A stretch of 8,289 bases of DNA. It comes from Clostridia bacterium. GTDB taxonomy: Bacteria > Bacillota_A > Clostridia > Christensenellales > Borkfalkiaceae. The notes below the pieces were generated by a model. It saw only the letters and a list, made by a program, of their open reading frames with translations, ran no database searches and had not been told where the DNA came from. Both the position numbers and the translations under genes were made by a program. Positions 1 through 6,651 of the stretch are shown here, piece by piece. The stretch is taken from contig RYWC01000025.1 in the NCBI GenBank assembly GCA_003979335.1, positions 1 to 8,289 of the forward strand, written 5' to 3'. Positions within the stretch are counted from its first letter, which is position 1. Each line of letters begins with the position of its first letter.

Positions 1-44
1 ATTTCATTTTGCAAAACTATTTATTTTCAGATGATGTTTCATTT

Positions 45-2069
45 TTAGGCGGACTCTGAATTATTGCGTTTCCTTTTCCGTTTCTTTTTATTAGAAAGCT
101 GAGAAATATGAATACCGCCGTCTTTACCAGGCGCAAATTCAACGAACGCGCGCGAAGGAATAATTCTTACAACTGTTCCGACAAACATATCGCCTACTTC
201 GGGGTCGTGAGCAATGCTTAAAACTATTTGTTTTGCTTTTTCAGCATTTTCAATAGGACCTACGCAGGAAATATAACCTCTGCCGCTGTCGTCTTCATTA
301 AATTCTATCTGCGTCTGGGTTTCTTCCATTATCTTCTTAATCACGCAGCCCTGCTTACCGATAACATCGCCGATTTTGTCGGGGTCGATTTCAAAGCTGA
401 TAATTTTGGGAGCATAAACGGAAAGCTGAGGCGCAACGTCGGGCACGCATTCAAGCATTTTGGAAAGTATAAACTGTCTGCCTTCGTTTGCCTGATTAAT
501 TGCGGTGTGCATTATCTCTTCGGAAATGCCTTTGATTTTGATATCCATCTGGATTGCGGTTATTCCGTTGACGGTACCTGCAACCTTAAAGTCCATATCG
601 CCGAGGAAATCTTCCAAGCCCTGAATATCGGTCATTACCTTAAATTCGCCCGTTTCCTGATTTTTGATAAGCCCCATTGCAACGCCTGCTACGGGCGCTT
701 TGATGGGAACGCCTGCGTTCATTAACGCCATTGTCGAACCGCAGACAGACGCCATAGACGACGAACCGTTGGAACTTGTAATATCGTTTACTACGCGGAT
801 TGCGTAAGGGAATACGTTTTCATCGGGAAGTACGGGAATTAAAGCCCTTTCCGCAAGCGCGCCGTGACCTATTTCGCGCCTGCCGGGTGAACGGAGCGCT
901 TTCGCCTCGCCCGTGCAATAACCGGGGAAATTGTAATGGTGCATATACCTTTTAGACGTTTCTTCGTCAAGCCCTTCAAGCTTCTGAGCTTCGCCGAGCA
1001 TTCCGAGGGTACAAGTAGTCAAAGTCTGGGTTTGTCCTCTGGTAAATACAGCCGAACCGTGCACACGGGGCAGAACGCCTTTTTCACACCAGATGGGGCG
1101 CACATCTTTTAAGCCTCTTCCGTCGGGACGGATGCCTTTATCGAAAATCTTTGCGCGTACCTTTTCTTTCGTAAGATAATAGAGGCTGTCTTTTATCTCA
1201 CGCTTGTTGTCAGGATATATTTCGGCGAAATGCTCCAAAATCTCTGCTTCAGCTTCGTTCTGTCTCTTTTCTCTTTCCTGTCTGTCAAAAGTATCGATAG
1301 CCCAATCGATTTTTTTATCGGCATAAGCCCTGACTTCCTTGTCGAGTTCTTCGGGAATATGATAGAGTTCGATTTCGAGTTTTTTCTTGCCGACTTCGGG
1401 AACTATTTTCTCTTCGATAAATTTGCAAATCTTTTTAATTTCTTCATGACCGAACATTATCGCGCCGACCATTTCGTCGTTGGTTACTTCGTTTGCGCCC
1501 GCTTCAATCATAAGAATTGCGTCTTTTGTGCCTGCAAGGTTGAGGTGTATAGCGCTTTTTGCTCTTTGCGCAAGGTCGGGGTTGATAACATACTTGCCAT
1601 CAACCATTCCTACAACGACCGAACCTGTGGGACCAGCCCAAGGAATATCCGAAATTGCAATTGCTACCGAAGAACCTATCATTGCAAGAGGTTCGGGAGA
1701 TACGTCGGGCTCGACCGAAAGCGCCTGAGCTGTAACCACAACGTCGTTAAAAAGCCCTTTAGGGAACAACGGACGAAGGGGTCTGTCAATAAGTCTTGCG
1801 GTAAGAATCGCCTTATCGCTTGCTCTGCCCTCGCGTTTTTTGAAACCGCCGGGAATTTTACCGACGGAATACATCTTCTCTTCGTAGTCTACCTGTAAAG
1901 GAAAGAAATCCATACCGTCTCTCGGCGCCGCCGACATACATACGGATACCATAACAGCAGTTTCGCCGCATCTAACAAGACACGAACCGTTGGTCTGTTC
2001 GGCGTATTTACCCGTTTCAATTGAAACTTCGCGTCCGCCGACCTGCATTGTAAATTTTTTGTAATTCAT
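45..2069 (-). CDS. pnp: Polynucleotide phosphorylase (PNPase) with a truncated S1 domain
   Basis: PNPase degrades RNA 3' to 5' with phosphate and is a core enzyme of mRNA turnover. The 674-residue product has two RNase PH-like domains (about 10-230 and 310-545) around an alpha-helical linker. The second domain keeps RSPGRREIGHGALAERA (393-409), the phosphate-binding SNGSSSMASVCG (433-444), and D487, D493 and K495 in EDFLGDMDFK, so catalysis should be intact. The KH domain (about 555-618) has the GxxG loop GKQG (571-574). The S1 domain starts normally at about 626 (GDMFVGTVVRI) but stops after HISQLSNK (654-661). The tail is KKRKRKRNNSESA, so the last two strands, roughly 35-40 residues, are missing. 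PNPases are usually about 700-710 residues. The common FGAF of S1 reads SRAF (639-642). The 44 nt after the stop contain no terminator; an ATG at 7-5 could begin a further gene, but it has no visible ribosome-binding site. Confidence 0.96.
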   Translation of the reverse strand: MNYKKFTMQVGGREVSIETGKYAEQTNGSCLVRCGETAVMVSVCMSAAPRDGMDFFPLQVDYEEKMYSVGKIPGGFKKREGRASDKAILTARLIDRPLRPLFPKGLFNDVVVTAQALSVEPDVSPEPLAMIGSSVAIAISDIPWAGPTGSVVVGMVDGKYVINPDLAQRAKSAIHLNLAGTKDAILMIEAGANEVTNDEMVGAIMFGHEEIKKICKFIEEKIVPEVGKKKLEIELYHIPEELDKEVRAYADKKIDWAIDTFDRQEREKRQNEAEAEILEHFAEIYPDNKREIKDSLYYLTKEKVRAKIFDKGIRPDGRGLKDVRPIWCEKGVLPRVHGSAVFTRGQTQTLTTCTLGMLGEAQKLEGLDEETSKRYMHHYNFPGYCTGEAKALRSPGRREIGHGALAERALIPVLPDENVFPYAIRVVNDITSSNGSSSMASVCGSTMALMNAGVPIKAPVAGVAMGLIKNQETGEFKVMTDIQGLEDFLGDMDFKVAGTVNGITAIQMDIKIKGISEEIMHTAINQANEGRQFILSKMLECVPDVAPQLSVYAPKIISFEIDPDKIGDVIGKQGCVIKKIMEETQTQIEFNEDDSGRGYISCVGPIENAEKAKQIVLSIAHDPEVGDMFVGTVVRIIPSRAFVEFAPGKDGGIHISQLSNKKKRKRKRNNSESA

Positions 2070-2075
2070 CTCTGT

Positions 2076-2081
2076 CTCCTT
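2076..2081 (-). promoter_or_regulatory. Shine-Dalgarno site of pnp
   Basis: AAGGAG lies 6 nt before the ATG at 2069 and supports that start over the in-frame ATG seven codons further in (MNYKKFTM). Confidence 0.8.
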
Positions 2082-2091
2082 TTCTTCTTGT

Positions 2092-2113
2092 GCCTATAAC
2101 TCCTGTTATAAGC
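2092..2113 (-). promoter_or_regulatory. Hairpin in the pnp 5' leader
   Basis: The minus-strand RNA can form a continuous 9-bp stem, GCUUAUAAC with GUUAUAGGC, including one U-G pair and closing an AGGA loop. It lies between the rpsO terminator and the pnp Shine-Dalgarno site, with its 3' edge about 10 nt upstream of that site. In E. coli PNPase controls its own mRNA through a leader hairpin cut by RNase III, so a similar role is possible here but unproven. The sequence also contains TATAAC, which resembles a -10 box, but no fitting -35 box is present. Confidence 0.45.
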
Positions 2114-2125
2114 GATTTATTAAGC

Positions 2126-2157
2126 AAAAAAGAGCGCACGAAAATTGCGCTCTTTTT
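2126..2157 (-). terminator. Intrinsic terminator between rpsO and pnp
   Basis: On the minus strand AAAAAGAGCGCA (2146-2157) pairs with TGCGCTCTTTTT (2127-2138) in a perfect 12-bp stem with a 7-nt loop (ATTTTCG). The T run of the 3' arm is extended by one further T. The stem begins one base after the rpsO stop codon. It probably ends much of rpsO transcription, with partial read-through into pnp, as at the rpsO-pnp junction of E. coli. Because the stem is flanked by A and T runs it could also work on the plus strand. Confidence 0.85.
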
Positions 2158-2158
2158 C

Positions 2159-2413
2159 TTACTTTCTTAAACCCAACGCAGCAACGATAGCACGGTATCT
2201 TTCGATATCCTTGCTTTTAAGATAGTCCAAAAGACCTCTGCGGCGACCGACCATCTTTAAAAGACCTCTGCGCGAATGGTTATCGTGGATATGCTCTTTA
2301 AGGTGTTCGTTAAGGTGATTGATTCTTTCTGTAAGAAGAGCAATCTGAACTTCGGGCGAACCTGTGTCGCCTTCCTTAGTTGCATATTTTGCGATAATTT
2401 CCTGCTTTTCCAT
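2159..2413 (-). CDS. rpsO: 30S ribosomal protein S15
   Basis: S15 is a primary binding protein of the small ribosomal subunit. It contacts the central domain of 16S rRNA and takes part in an intersubunit bridge. The 84-residue product is slightly shorter than the usual 87-89, at the N-terminus only. It shows the family signatures [17 protein letters not shown] (15-31), HLNEHL (33-38), [20 protein letters not shown] (43-62), YLKSKD and a C-terminal LGLRK. The common DHHS rRNA-binding stretch reads DNHS here (44-47), a conservative change at one position. The gene has its own candidate promoter and leader, separated from hemZ by 124 nt. Its stop codon sits one base before an intrinsic terminator that divides it from pnp. 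A duplicated RRGLL in the protein accounts for a 14-bp direct repeat in the DNA. Confidence 0.98.
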   Translation of the reverse strand: MEKQEIIAKYATKEGDTGSPEVQIALLTERINHLNEHLKEHIHDNHSRRGLLKMVGRRRGLLDYLKSKDIERYRAIVAALGLRK

Positions 2414-2421
2414 TTAATTTA

Positions 2422-2428
2422 TCCTCCT
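2422..2428 (-). promoter_or_regulatory. Strong Shine-Dalgarno site of rpsO
   Basis: AGGAGGA lies 8 nt before the ATG at 2413, a near-perfect match to the anti-Shine-Dalgarno sequence. It is the strongest ribosome-binding site in the window and fixes the S15 start. Confidence 0.9.
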
Positions 2429-2447
2429 ATGGAAATATTTGCGGACA

Positions 2448-2482
2448 ACAAAGCCGAACGTTGAGTAATCGTATCGCTTTGT
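2448..2482 (-). promoter_or_regulatory. Hairpin in the rpsO 5' leader, possible S15 autoregulation site
   Basis: ACAAAGC (2476-2482 on the minus strand) pairs perfectly over 7 bp with GCTTTGT (2448-2454) across a 21-nt loop. The loop holds a further possible short pairing (ACG with CGT). It lies between the candidate promoter and the Shine-Dalgarno site of rpsO. Ribosomal protein S15 is known to repress its own mRNA through leader structures that differ among bacterial groups, so a regulatory role is reasonable. I cannot match this one to a known S15 leader class. Confidence 0.35.
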
Positions 2483-2497
2483 AACCGTAACGAACAT

Positions 2498-2526
2498 AGT
2501 CTACCACAACCGTTTTTAAAAAGCAA
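2498..2526 (-). promoter_or_regulatory. Candidate sigma-70-type promoter for rpsO
   Basis: Reading the minus strand, TTGCTT (2521-2526) is followed after exactly 17 nt by TAGACT (2498-2503), with a TG dinucleotide placed as in an extended -10 (TGG-TAGACT). The -35 matches only its first three bases, so the call rests on the spacing, the TGn element and the position between hemZ and rpsO. Transcription would start near 2491, giving a leader of about 75-80 nt before rpsO. Confidence 0.45.
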
Positions 2527-2537
2527 ACGATTTAAAG

Positions 2538-3902
2538 TTAAATTTTAAAAAGCTTGTCTCTCTCTTCTATTATCTTATCTGTTTTGGCAATATACGACGG
2601 AATATCTTTAGGGGCGGCATAACGTTCTATTCTGTCTTCATCGCCGAAATATCTTTTGGATATTGCATTTGCGCCTACTGCAACATTTGATGAAATTTCT
2701 TCCATTGTATCAACGTTATAGACACAAGATTTGCCAGGCTTTGTCCAACCGACGTTCTCAAGTCCGCCGGCCTGATATTTCTGACGGTAGAGATAGTACG
2801 GCGCATATCCTGCGGAATAAAGCATCTCACGCGACAGCTTTATCATATCGGAAATACCGCTTACATTAAGTTTTTTGATTTCTTCTTTAAGCTTAGCGCC
2901 CGATTTCAAAGAAAGAGTGTGCACGGTAATATTGGCAGGGTTTAAAGATATTGCTTGTTTAAGAGTATATTCGAAATCGGCGCAGTTTTCATCTGCAAGC
3001 CCTGCAATCAAATCGATATTTATATCAAAACCGAATTTTTCAGCCATTTCATACGCCGCGAACGTCTGAGATGCAGTATGCCGTCTGCCGATTTTTTCAA
3101 GCGTAGAATCATTAAAACTTTGAGGGTTTACGCATATTCGCGTCACGCCGTAATCCTTTGCAAGCTTTAACTTTTCTTCCGTGAAAACATCCGGTCTTCC
3201 GGCTTCGACGGTATACTCGCAATTTTTGCCGAACAGTTCGTTAATTGCGGCATATATGGGGGTCAATTGAAAATTTTCAAGCACAAAAGGGGTGCCTCCC
3301 CCTATGTAAATACTGCGTAAATCCGTTATGATTTTTTTTACCGAATACAGTTCTTTCACTACGCACTTAACGTATTCATCAATATATTTGCCAGTGTTTT
3401 TTACAGGCGCGGTAACAAAAGAACAATAGTCGCATTTAGTAGGGCAAAACGGTAAACTGACATATAAGTCCTGTCCGCCCTTATTATATACATCTTTCTG
3501 TGAATCGATAATATTTGATACCAAAGAAATGTTTTCCGGCGAAACGCAAAATTTTTCAAACAGTTTTTTATAGTCTCCGCCGGAGGTTATCTCGTTATAG
3601 GCAAGTTTTGTAGGACGTATTCCTGTCAGTGCGCCCCAAGGAAGACCGTAGCCTTTAACTTCAGACAAAACTTTATAAAACGATAACTTGCAAGCTCTTT
3701 TCGCAAGACGCTTAAAAAGCAACTCGTTTTCAGCTTTATATTCCTCTTCGAAATCGTAAAACTTTCCATCATACTCAATTACGTTTAAAAATTTATCGCC
3801 CGATGAAGAAAAATAATGTGTAAAATCTTCATTTTCACTATCAAAAGCCCGAATTACAAGCAATATTTCTTCTCGCAGAGCTTCGCAATTAGTATTAAGC
3901 AT
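2538..3902 (-). CDS. hemZ: HemZ-type radical SAM protein (coproporphyrinogen III dehydrogenase-like)
   Basis: A 454-residue radical-SAM protein of the HemN/HemW/HemZ family. The cluster motif CPTKCDYC supplies C153, C157 and C160 for the 4Fe-4S cluster, and YIGGGTP (199-205) is the SAM-binding strand. The features that pick out HemZ are the N-terminal extension ending in WGALTGIRPTKLA (89-101), EAGRPDVFTEEK (233-244), VNPQSFNDSTLEKIGRRH (258-275), YLYRQKYQAGGLENVGW (370-386) and the VDTMEEISSNVAVGANA region (397-413). Oxidation of coproporphyrinogen has been proposed for HemZ, but no other heme gene is nearby, and in an anaerobe the role may differ, for example in heme handling as for HemW. 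The start ATG lies inside the end of the MBL gene, with TGAGGA (3909-3914) 6 nt upstream. No clear terminator follows the stop; the downstream inverted repeats are short and AT-only. Confidence 0.93.
   Translation of the reverse strand: MLNTNCEALREEILLVIRAFDSENEDFTHYFSSSGDKFLNVIEYDGKFYDFEEEYKAENELLFKRLAKRACKLSFYKVLSEVKGYGLPWGALTGIRPTKLAYNEITSGGDYKKLFEKFCVSPENISLVSNIIDSQKDVYNKGGQDLYVSLPFCPTKCDYCSFVTAPVKNTGKYIDEYVKCVVKELYSVKKIITDLRSIYIGGGTPFVLENFQLTPIYAAINELFGKNCEYTVEAGRPDVFTEEKLKLAKDYGVTRICVNPQSFNDSTLEKIGRRHTASQTFAAYEMAEKFGFDINIDLIAGLADENCADFEYTLKQAISLNPANITVHTLSLKSGAKLKEEIKKLNVSGISDMIKLSREMLYSAGYAPYYLYRQKYQAGGLENVGWTKPGKSCVYNVDTMEEISSNVAVGANAISKRYFGDEDRIERYAAPKDIPSYIAKTDKIIEERDKLFKI
3252..3269 (-). 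repeat. 18-bp exact repeat, copy inside hemZ
   Basis: This second copy of CAATTGACCCCCATATAT encodes QLTPIY (residues 212-217 of HemZ). That is the same reading frame as the LTPIY that would precede the MBL ATG if the TTG start were used. It has the same orientation as the other copy, about 1.25 kb away. Confidence 0.9.
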
Positions 3903-4506
3903 CCAAGTTCCTCATATACGGATTGTATTTTATTTCTGTATTAAGCGATGTCGCTTCGCCGTGTCCGCAATATACCGTAAAATCGCCTTTTAAAGCTTTT
4001 AACAGCTTCAAACTTTCGATAAGTTCGTTAATATCACCCGTGGGCAAATCTGTTCTGCCTATACTTCCTTTAAAAAGCGTATCGCCGCTGAAGATGTAAG
4101 AACCGCAAACATAACATACGCTACCGGCAGTATGCCCTGCAGTTAAGTAAACTTTAATCTCCAATCCGCACAAACTTAAAATTTCACCGTCTTTAACCGT
4201 TTGGGCAATTTTAAAATCAGGCACATTAACTCCGCCGAAAATACTCAGATATTCCTTACTGAAAATTAAATCCTTTTCCCTCTCTCCGCAGAAAATCTTT
4301 GCTCCGCGGCGACAAAGAACGCCGCAGCCTCCCACATGGTCAAAATGCCCGTGCGTAAGCAAAACGTATCTGCATGAAAGACCTTGTCTGTCAATAAGGT
4401 CGATTGCTTCTTCGGACGGATCTATAACCACAGCGGTTTTATCATCACATGTAATAACATAAGAATTAGATGAAAAATTTTCAGGAAAAACTGCGTAAAC
4501 TTGCAT
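3895..4506 (-). CDS. Metallo-beta-lactamase-fold hydrolase, glyoxalase II-like (YqgX family)
   Basis: This is a cytoplasmic metal-dependent hydrolase of 203 residues, the normal size for the short glyoxalase II-like group. Numbered from the ATG at 4506, it has the THGHFDH metal motif (H52, H54, D56, H57), H125 in AGHTAGS, D142 in SGDTLF, GRTDLPTGD (150-158) and H182 in GHGEAT, so both zinc sites are intact. The substrate is probably a thioester such as a hydroxyacyl-thiol, but the true substrate of these proteins is usually unknown. An upstream TTG (4519-4521) overlaps the relA stop as TTGA and would add MTPIY. I prefer the ATG because MQVYAVFPENFSSNSY matches the usual beginning of the family. 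Neither start has a Shine-Dalgarno site, so translation probably depends on ribosomes leaving relA. The 3' end overlaps hemZ by 8 nt. Confidence 0.9.
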   Translation of the reverse strand: MQVYAVFPENFSSNSYVITCDDKTAVVIDPSEEAIDLIDRQGLSCRYVLLTHGHFDHVGGCGVLCRRGAKIFCGEREKDLIFSKEYLSIFGGVNVPDFKIAQTVKDGEILSLCGLEIKVYLTAGHTAGSVCYVCGSYIFSGDTLFKGSIGRTDLPTGDINELIESLKLLKALKGDFTVYCGHGEATSLNTEIKYNPYMRNLDA

Positions 4507-4524
4507 ATATATGGGGGTCAATTG
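4507..4524 (-). repeat. 18-bp exact repeat, copy at the relA/MBL junction
   Basis: The minus-strand sequence CAATTGACCCCCATATAT spans the relA stop codon and the nucleotides just before the MBL start ATG. The identical 18 bases occur inside hemZ at 3252-3269. The flanking bases differ immediately on both sides. Confidence 0.9.
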
Positions 4525-6647
4525 GTTGTTCGGAATGCGTCAATGACCCGTTTATCCCGCTTTAATCTATTGATTAAAAGGTCTATATCCGAGCGTTTAT
4601 TCAACTTGACGCGAACTTCTACTTCCGCTAAATTCTCCTTATTTATTCTTCCGTTTATCTGCGTAAAACTCAGGCGCATAGCGGCAATTTCCGAAATAAC
4701 GTAAGCTGTTACACCGTCATAGTTATCTGAAACAACTTTTATATCCGCAATGAAATCGGTATCGATATCCGAAGTCCACTGCGCAGGTTGCAAACGGTTT
4801 TTATCCGCGTCGGAAAGATTGGAACAGTCAGAACGATGAACAATCACGCCTCTGCCCCTTGAAACAAATCCTACGATTTCGTCGCCAGGAACGGGATTAC
4901 AGCAATGTGCAAAGCGCACTAATAGTCCGCTCATTCCCTTTATTGTTACACTGCCGGCCGGCGTATGTTTCAGTTTTCCCGAATCAACTATTTCGACAGG
5001 TTTGGGAATTTCTTTTTTATAATAATCTATTAGCTTGAAAATTATCTGATTTACGCTGACCGCGCCGTAACCGACAGAGGCCATCATCTCGTTTACAGAA
5101 CTGAATACAAGCTTATTGGAAAGCTTTTTAAAAGAACTTTCGGTAAGCAGATCATTGAGGTTATACCCTCTTCTCTTAGCCTCCGCTTCAAGCATAGACT
5201 TACCTGTTTTCGCGTTTTCGTCCTTCATTTCGCGCTTGAAAAACTGTCTTATTTTTGCGCGCGCAGAACCTGATTTAACAAATTTAAGCCAATCCCAAGA
5301 AGGACCTTTTGAGTTTGATTGCGTTATAATTTCAACGACGTCACCGGTGGATAGCTGAGAGTTGAGAGGAACTATTTTACCGTTGACTTTAGCGCCTGTG
5401 CATTTGTTGCCTACTTCTGAATGAATAGCGTATGCAAAATCTACGGGGGTAGCCTCTAACGGCAAAGATATGACCTTGCCGTGCGGAGTAAACACCAAAA
5501 GTTCGTTGTCGTATAAGTCGTTTTTTAAACTGTCGACAAAGTCTTTGGACTCGTTAAGGCTTCCCTGCCAGTCCATTACGTCCCTTATCCATGACAGTCT
5601 TGCATCGAAATTTGTTTCCGAATTTTTATTTTCTTTATACTTCCAATGCGCCGCGATACCGTATTCGGCCATTTTGTGCATTTCTGCCGTTCTTATCTGA
5701 ATTTCAAAAAACTGACCGAAGTTAGTCACGACCGTAGTGTGAAGAGACTGATACAAATTGCGTTTAGGTGTAGCGATATAATCCTTTATCCTGCCCGGAA
5801 CGGGTTTCCATTTTTGATGGATTTTACCCAAAATTTCATAACACTCTTCCGTTTTATCCACTATTACCCTGACCGCCGTCAAATCGTAAATCTGGTCCAA
5901 CGTTTTATTCTGCCTTTTCATTTTACGGTAAATGGAATAGAAATGCTTAGGTCTGCCAATAACTTCGCCTTTAATACGGCTTTCTTTTAAAATTGCTTTT
6001 ATTTCATCTACAACAAAATCTACAAAGGACTGTCTATCCACCAATTCCTGATGTATATTTGAGACAAGAAATTCGTAAGATTCGGGTTCAAGATATTTAA
6101 GGCACAAATCTTCCAGTTCGCATTTTATTTGCGAAATACCCAGTCTTCCTGCAAGCGGAGTATAAATTTCAAGCGTTTCTTTTGCAATTCTCTGCTGTCT
6201 TTCGTCTGACAAAAAGTTAAGCGAGCGCATATTGTGCAATCTGTCGGCAAGCTTAATAATTATTACCCTGACGTCGTTTGCCATTGCCACAAATATTTTG
6301 CGGAAGTTTTCTGCGTCCTCTTCCTCGTGAGTGCGGAAATGAATTTTATCCAGCTTTGTAACACCGTCGACAAGGGTCATTATTTCTTTTCCGAAACGGC
6401 GTAAAATATCGTCTTCCGTCGCTGGAGTATCCTCGACTACGTCATGTAAAAACGCGGCGGCTACCGTAGGTGTGTCCAAGCCCAAATCTATTAAAATTTC
6501 AGCCACGGCGCAAGGGTGAGAAAAATAAGGCTCGCCCGAGGCGCGCTTCTGTCCGCTGTGCATATCATCGGCATATTTATAAGCCGCAAGCAACAGCGCG
6601 CAATCTTCTGCGGAATAATTTTTTTTGATTTTATCTAAAACGTCCAT
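4518..6647 (-). CDS. relA: Bifunctional (p)ppGpp synthetase/hydrolase, Rel/SpoT family
   Basis: This 709-residue protein makes and degrades the stringent-response alarmone (p)ppGpp, and has the full length and domain order of a long RSH enzyme. The HD hydrolase domain (about 20-180) keeps H44, the HD pair H68-D69 and D135 in LADRLHNM, so hydrolase activity is expected. The synthetase domain (about 230-340) keeps D255 in YDLTAVR, the RIKD motif at 286-289 (the RXKD form of bifunctional Rel, not the EXDD form of RelA), YQSLHT (299-304) and E315 in EIQIRT. A TGS domain (about 382-445), an alpha-helical region, a zinc-finger-like segment (H581-C582-C583, H604, C608) and a C-terminal ACT domain (about 633-705) follow. 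The start ATG lies 4 nt after recJ, with AGGCGGA 8 nt upstream. No apt gene intervenes and no dtd follows, unlike many Firmicutes. The loop PKRNLYQS differs slightly from the usual PKPNGYQS or PKPNMYQS. Confidence 0.97.
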   Translation of the reverse strand: MDVLDKIKKNYSAEDCALLLAAYKYADDMHSGQKRASGEPYFSHPCAVAEILIDLGLDTPTVAAAFLHDVVEDTPATEDDILRRFGKEIMTLVDGVTKLDKIHFRTHEEEDAENFRKIFVAMANDVRVIIIKLADRLHNMRSLNFLSDERQQRIAKETLEIYTPLAGRLGISQIKCELEDLCLKYLEPESYEFLVSNIHQELVDRQSFVDFVVDEIKAILKESRIKGEVIGRPKHFYSIYRKMKRQNKTLDQIYDLTAVRVIVDKTEECYEILGKIHQKWKPVPGRIKDYIATPKRNLYQSLHTTVVTNFGQFFEIQIRTAEMHKMAEYGIAAHWKYKENKNSETNFDARLSWIRDVMDWQGSLNESKDFVDSLKNDLYDNELLVFTPHGKVISLPLEATPVDFAYAIHSEVGNKCTGAKVNGKIVPLNSQLSTGDVVEIITQSNSKGPSWDWLKFVKSGSARAKIRQFFKREMKDENAKTGKSMLEAEAKRRGYNLNDLLTESSFKKLSNKLVFSSVNEMMASVGYGAVSVNQIIFKLIDYYKKEIPKPVEIVDSGKLKHTPAGSVTIKGMSGLLVRFAHCCNPVPGDEIVGFVSRGRGVIVHRSDCSNLSDADKNRLQPAQWTSDIDTDFIADIKVVSDNYDGVTAYVISEIAAMRLSFTQINGRINKENLAEVEVRVKLNKRSDIDLLINRLKRDKRVIDAFRTTN

Positions 6648-6651
6648 AAAT

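Noticed and set aside
4..42. 12-codon frame ATG-AAA-CAT... after pnp, overlapping an ATG at 7-5
   Set aside because: It has no Shine-Dalgarno site, is very short, and does not continue the missing S1 sequence. The ATG at 7-5 might begin the next gene, but only 7 bases of it would be visible.
80..105. Programmed frameshift at the A-rich LSNKKK codons restoring the S1 domain
   Set aside because: One alternative frame stops at once. The other stays open to position 17 but reads IKRNGKGNAIIQSPPK..., which is not S1-like, and no proper slippery heptamer is present.
1230..1898. Long open frame (222 codons) on the plus strand, with others at 228-725 and 5646-5990
   Set aside because: They lie antisense inside the strongly conserved pnp and relA genes and their products resemble no protein family I recognise.
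2229..2271. 14-bp direct repeat AAAAGACCTCTGCG, twice within rpsO
   Set aside because: It is explained by the normal repeated RRGLL motif of ribosomal protein S15.
2519..2540. AT-only inverted repeats just after the hemZ stop
   Set aside because: The arms leave only a 2-nt loop or a stem of about 5 bp without GC pairs, so this is not a credible terminator.
3287..3302. GGGG/CCCC inverted repeat resembling a stem
   Set aside because: It lies in the codons of the conserved GGGTP radical-SAM motif in hemZ and has no T run or position suited to a terminator.
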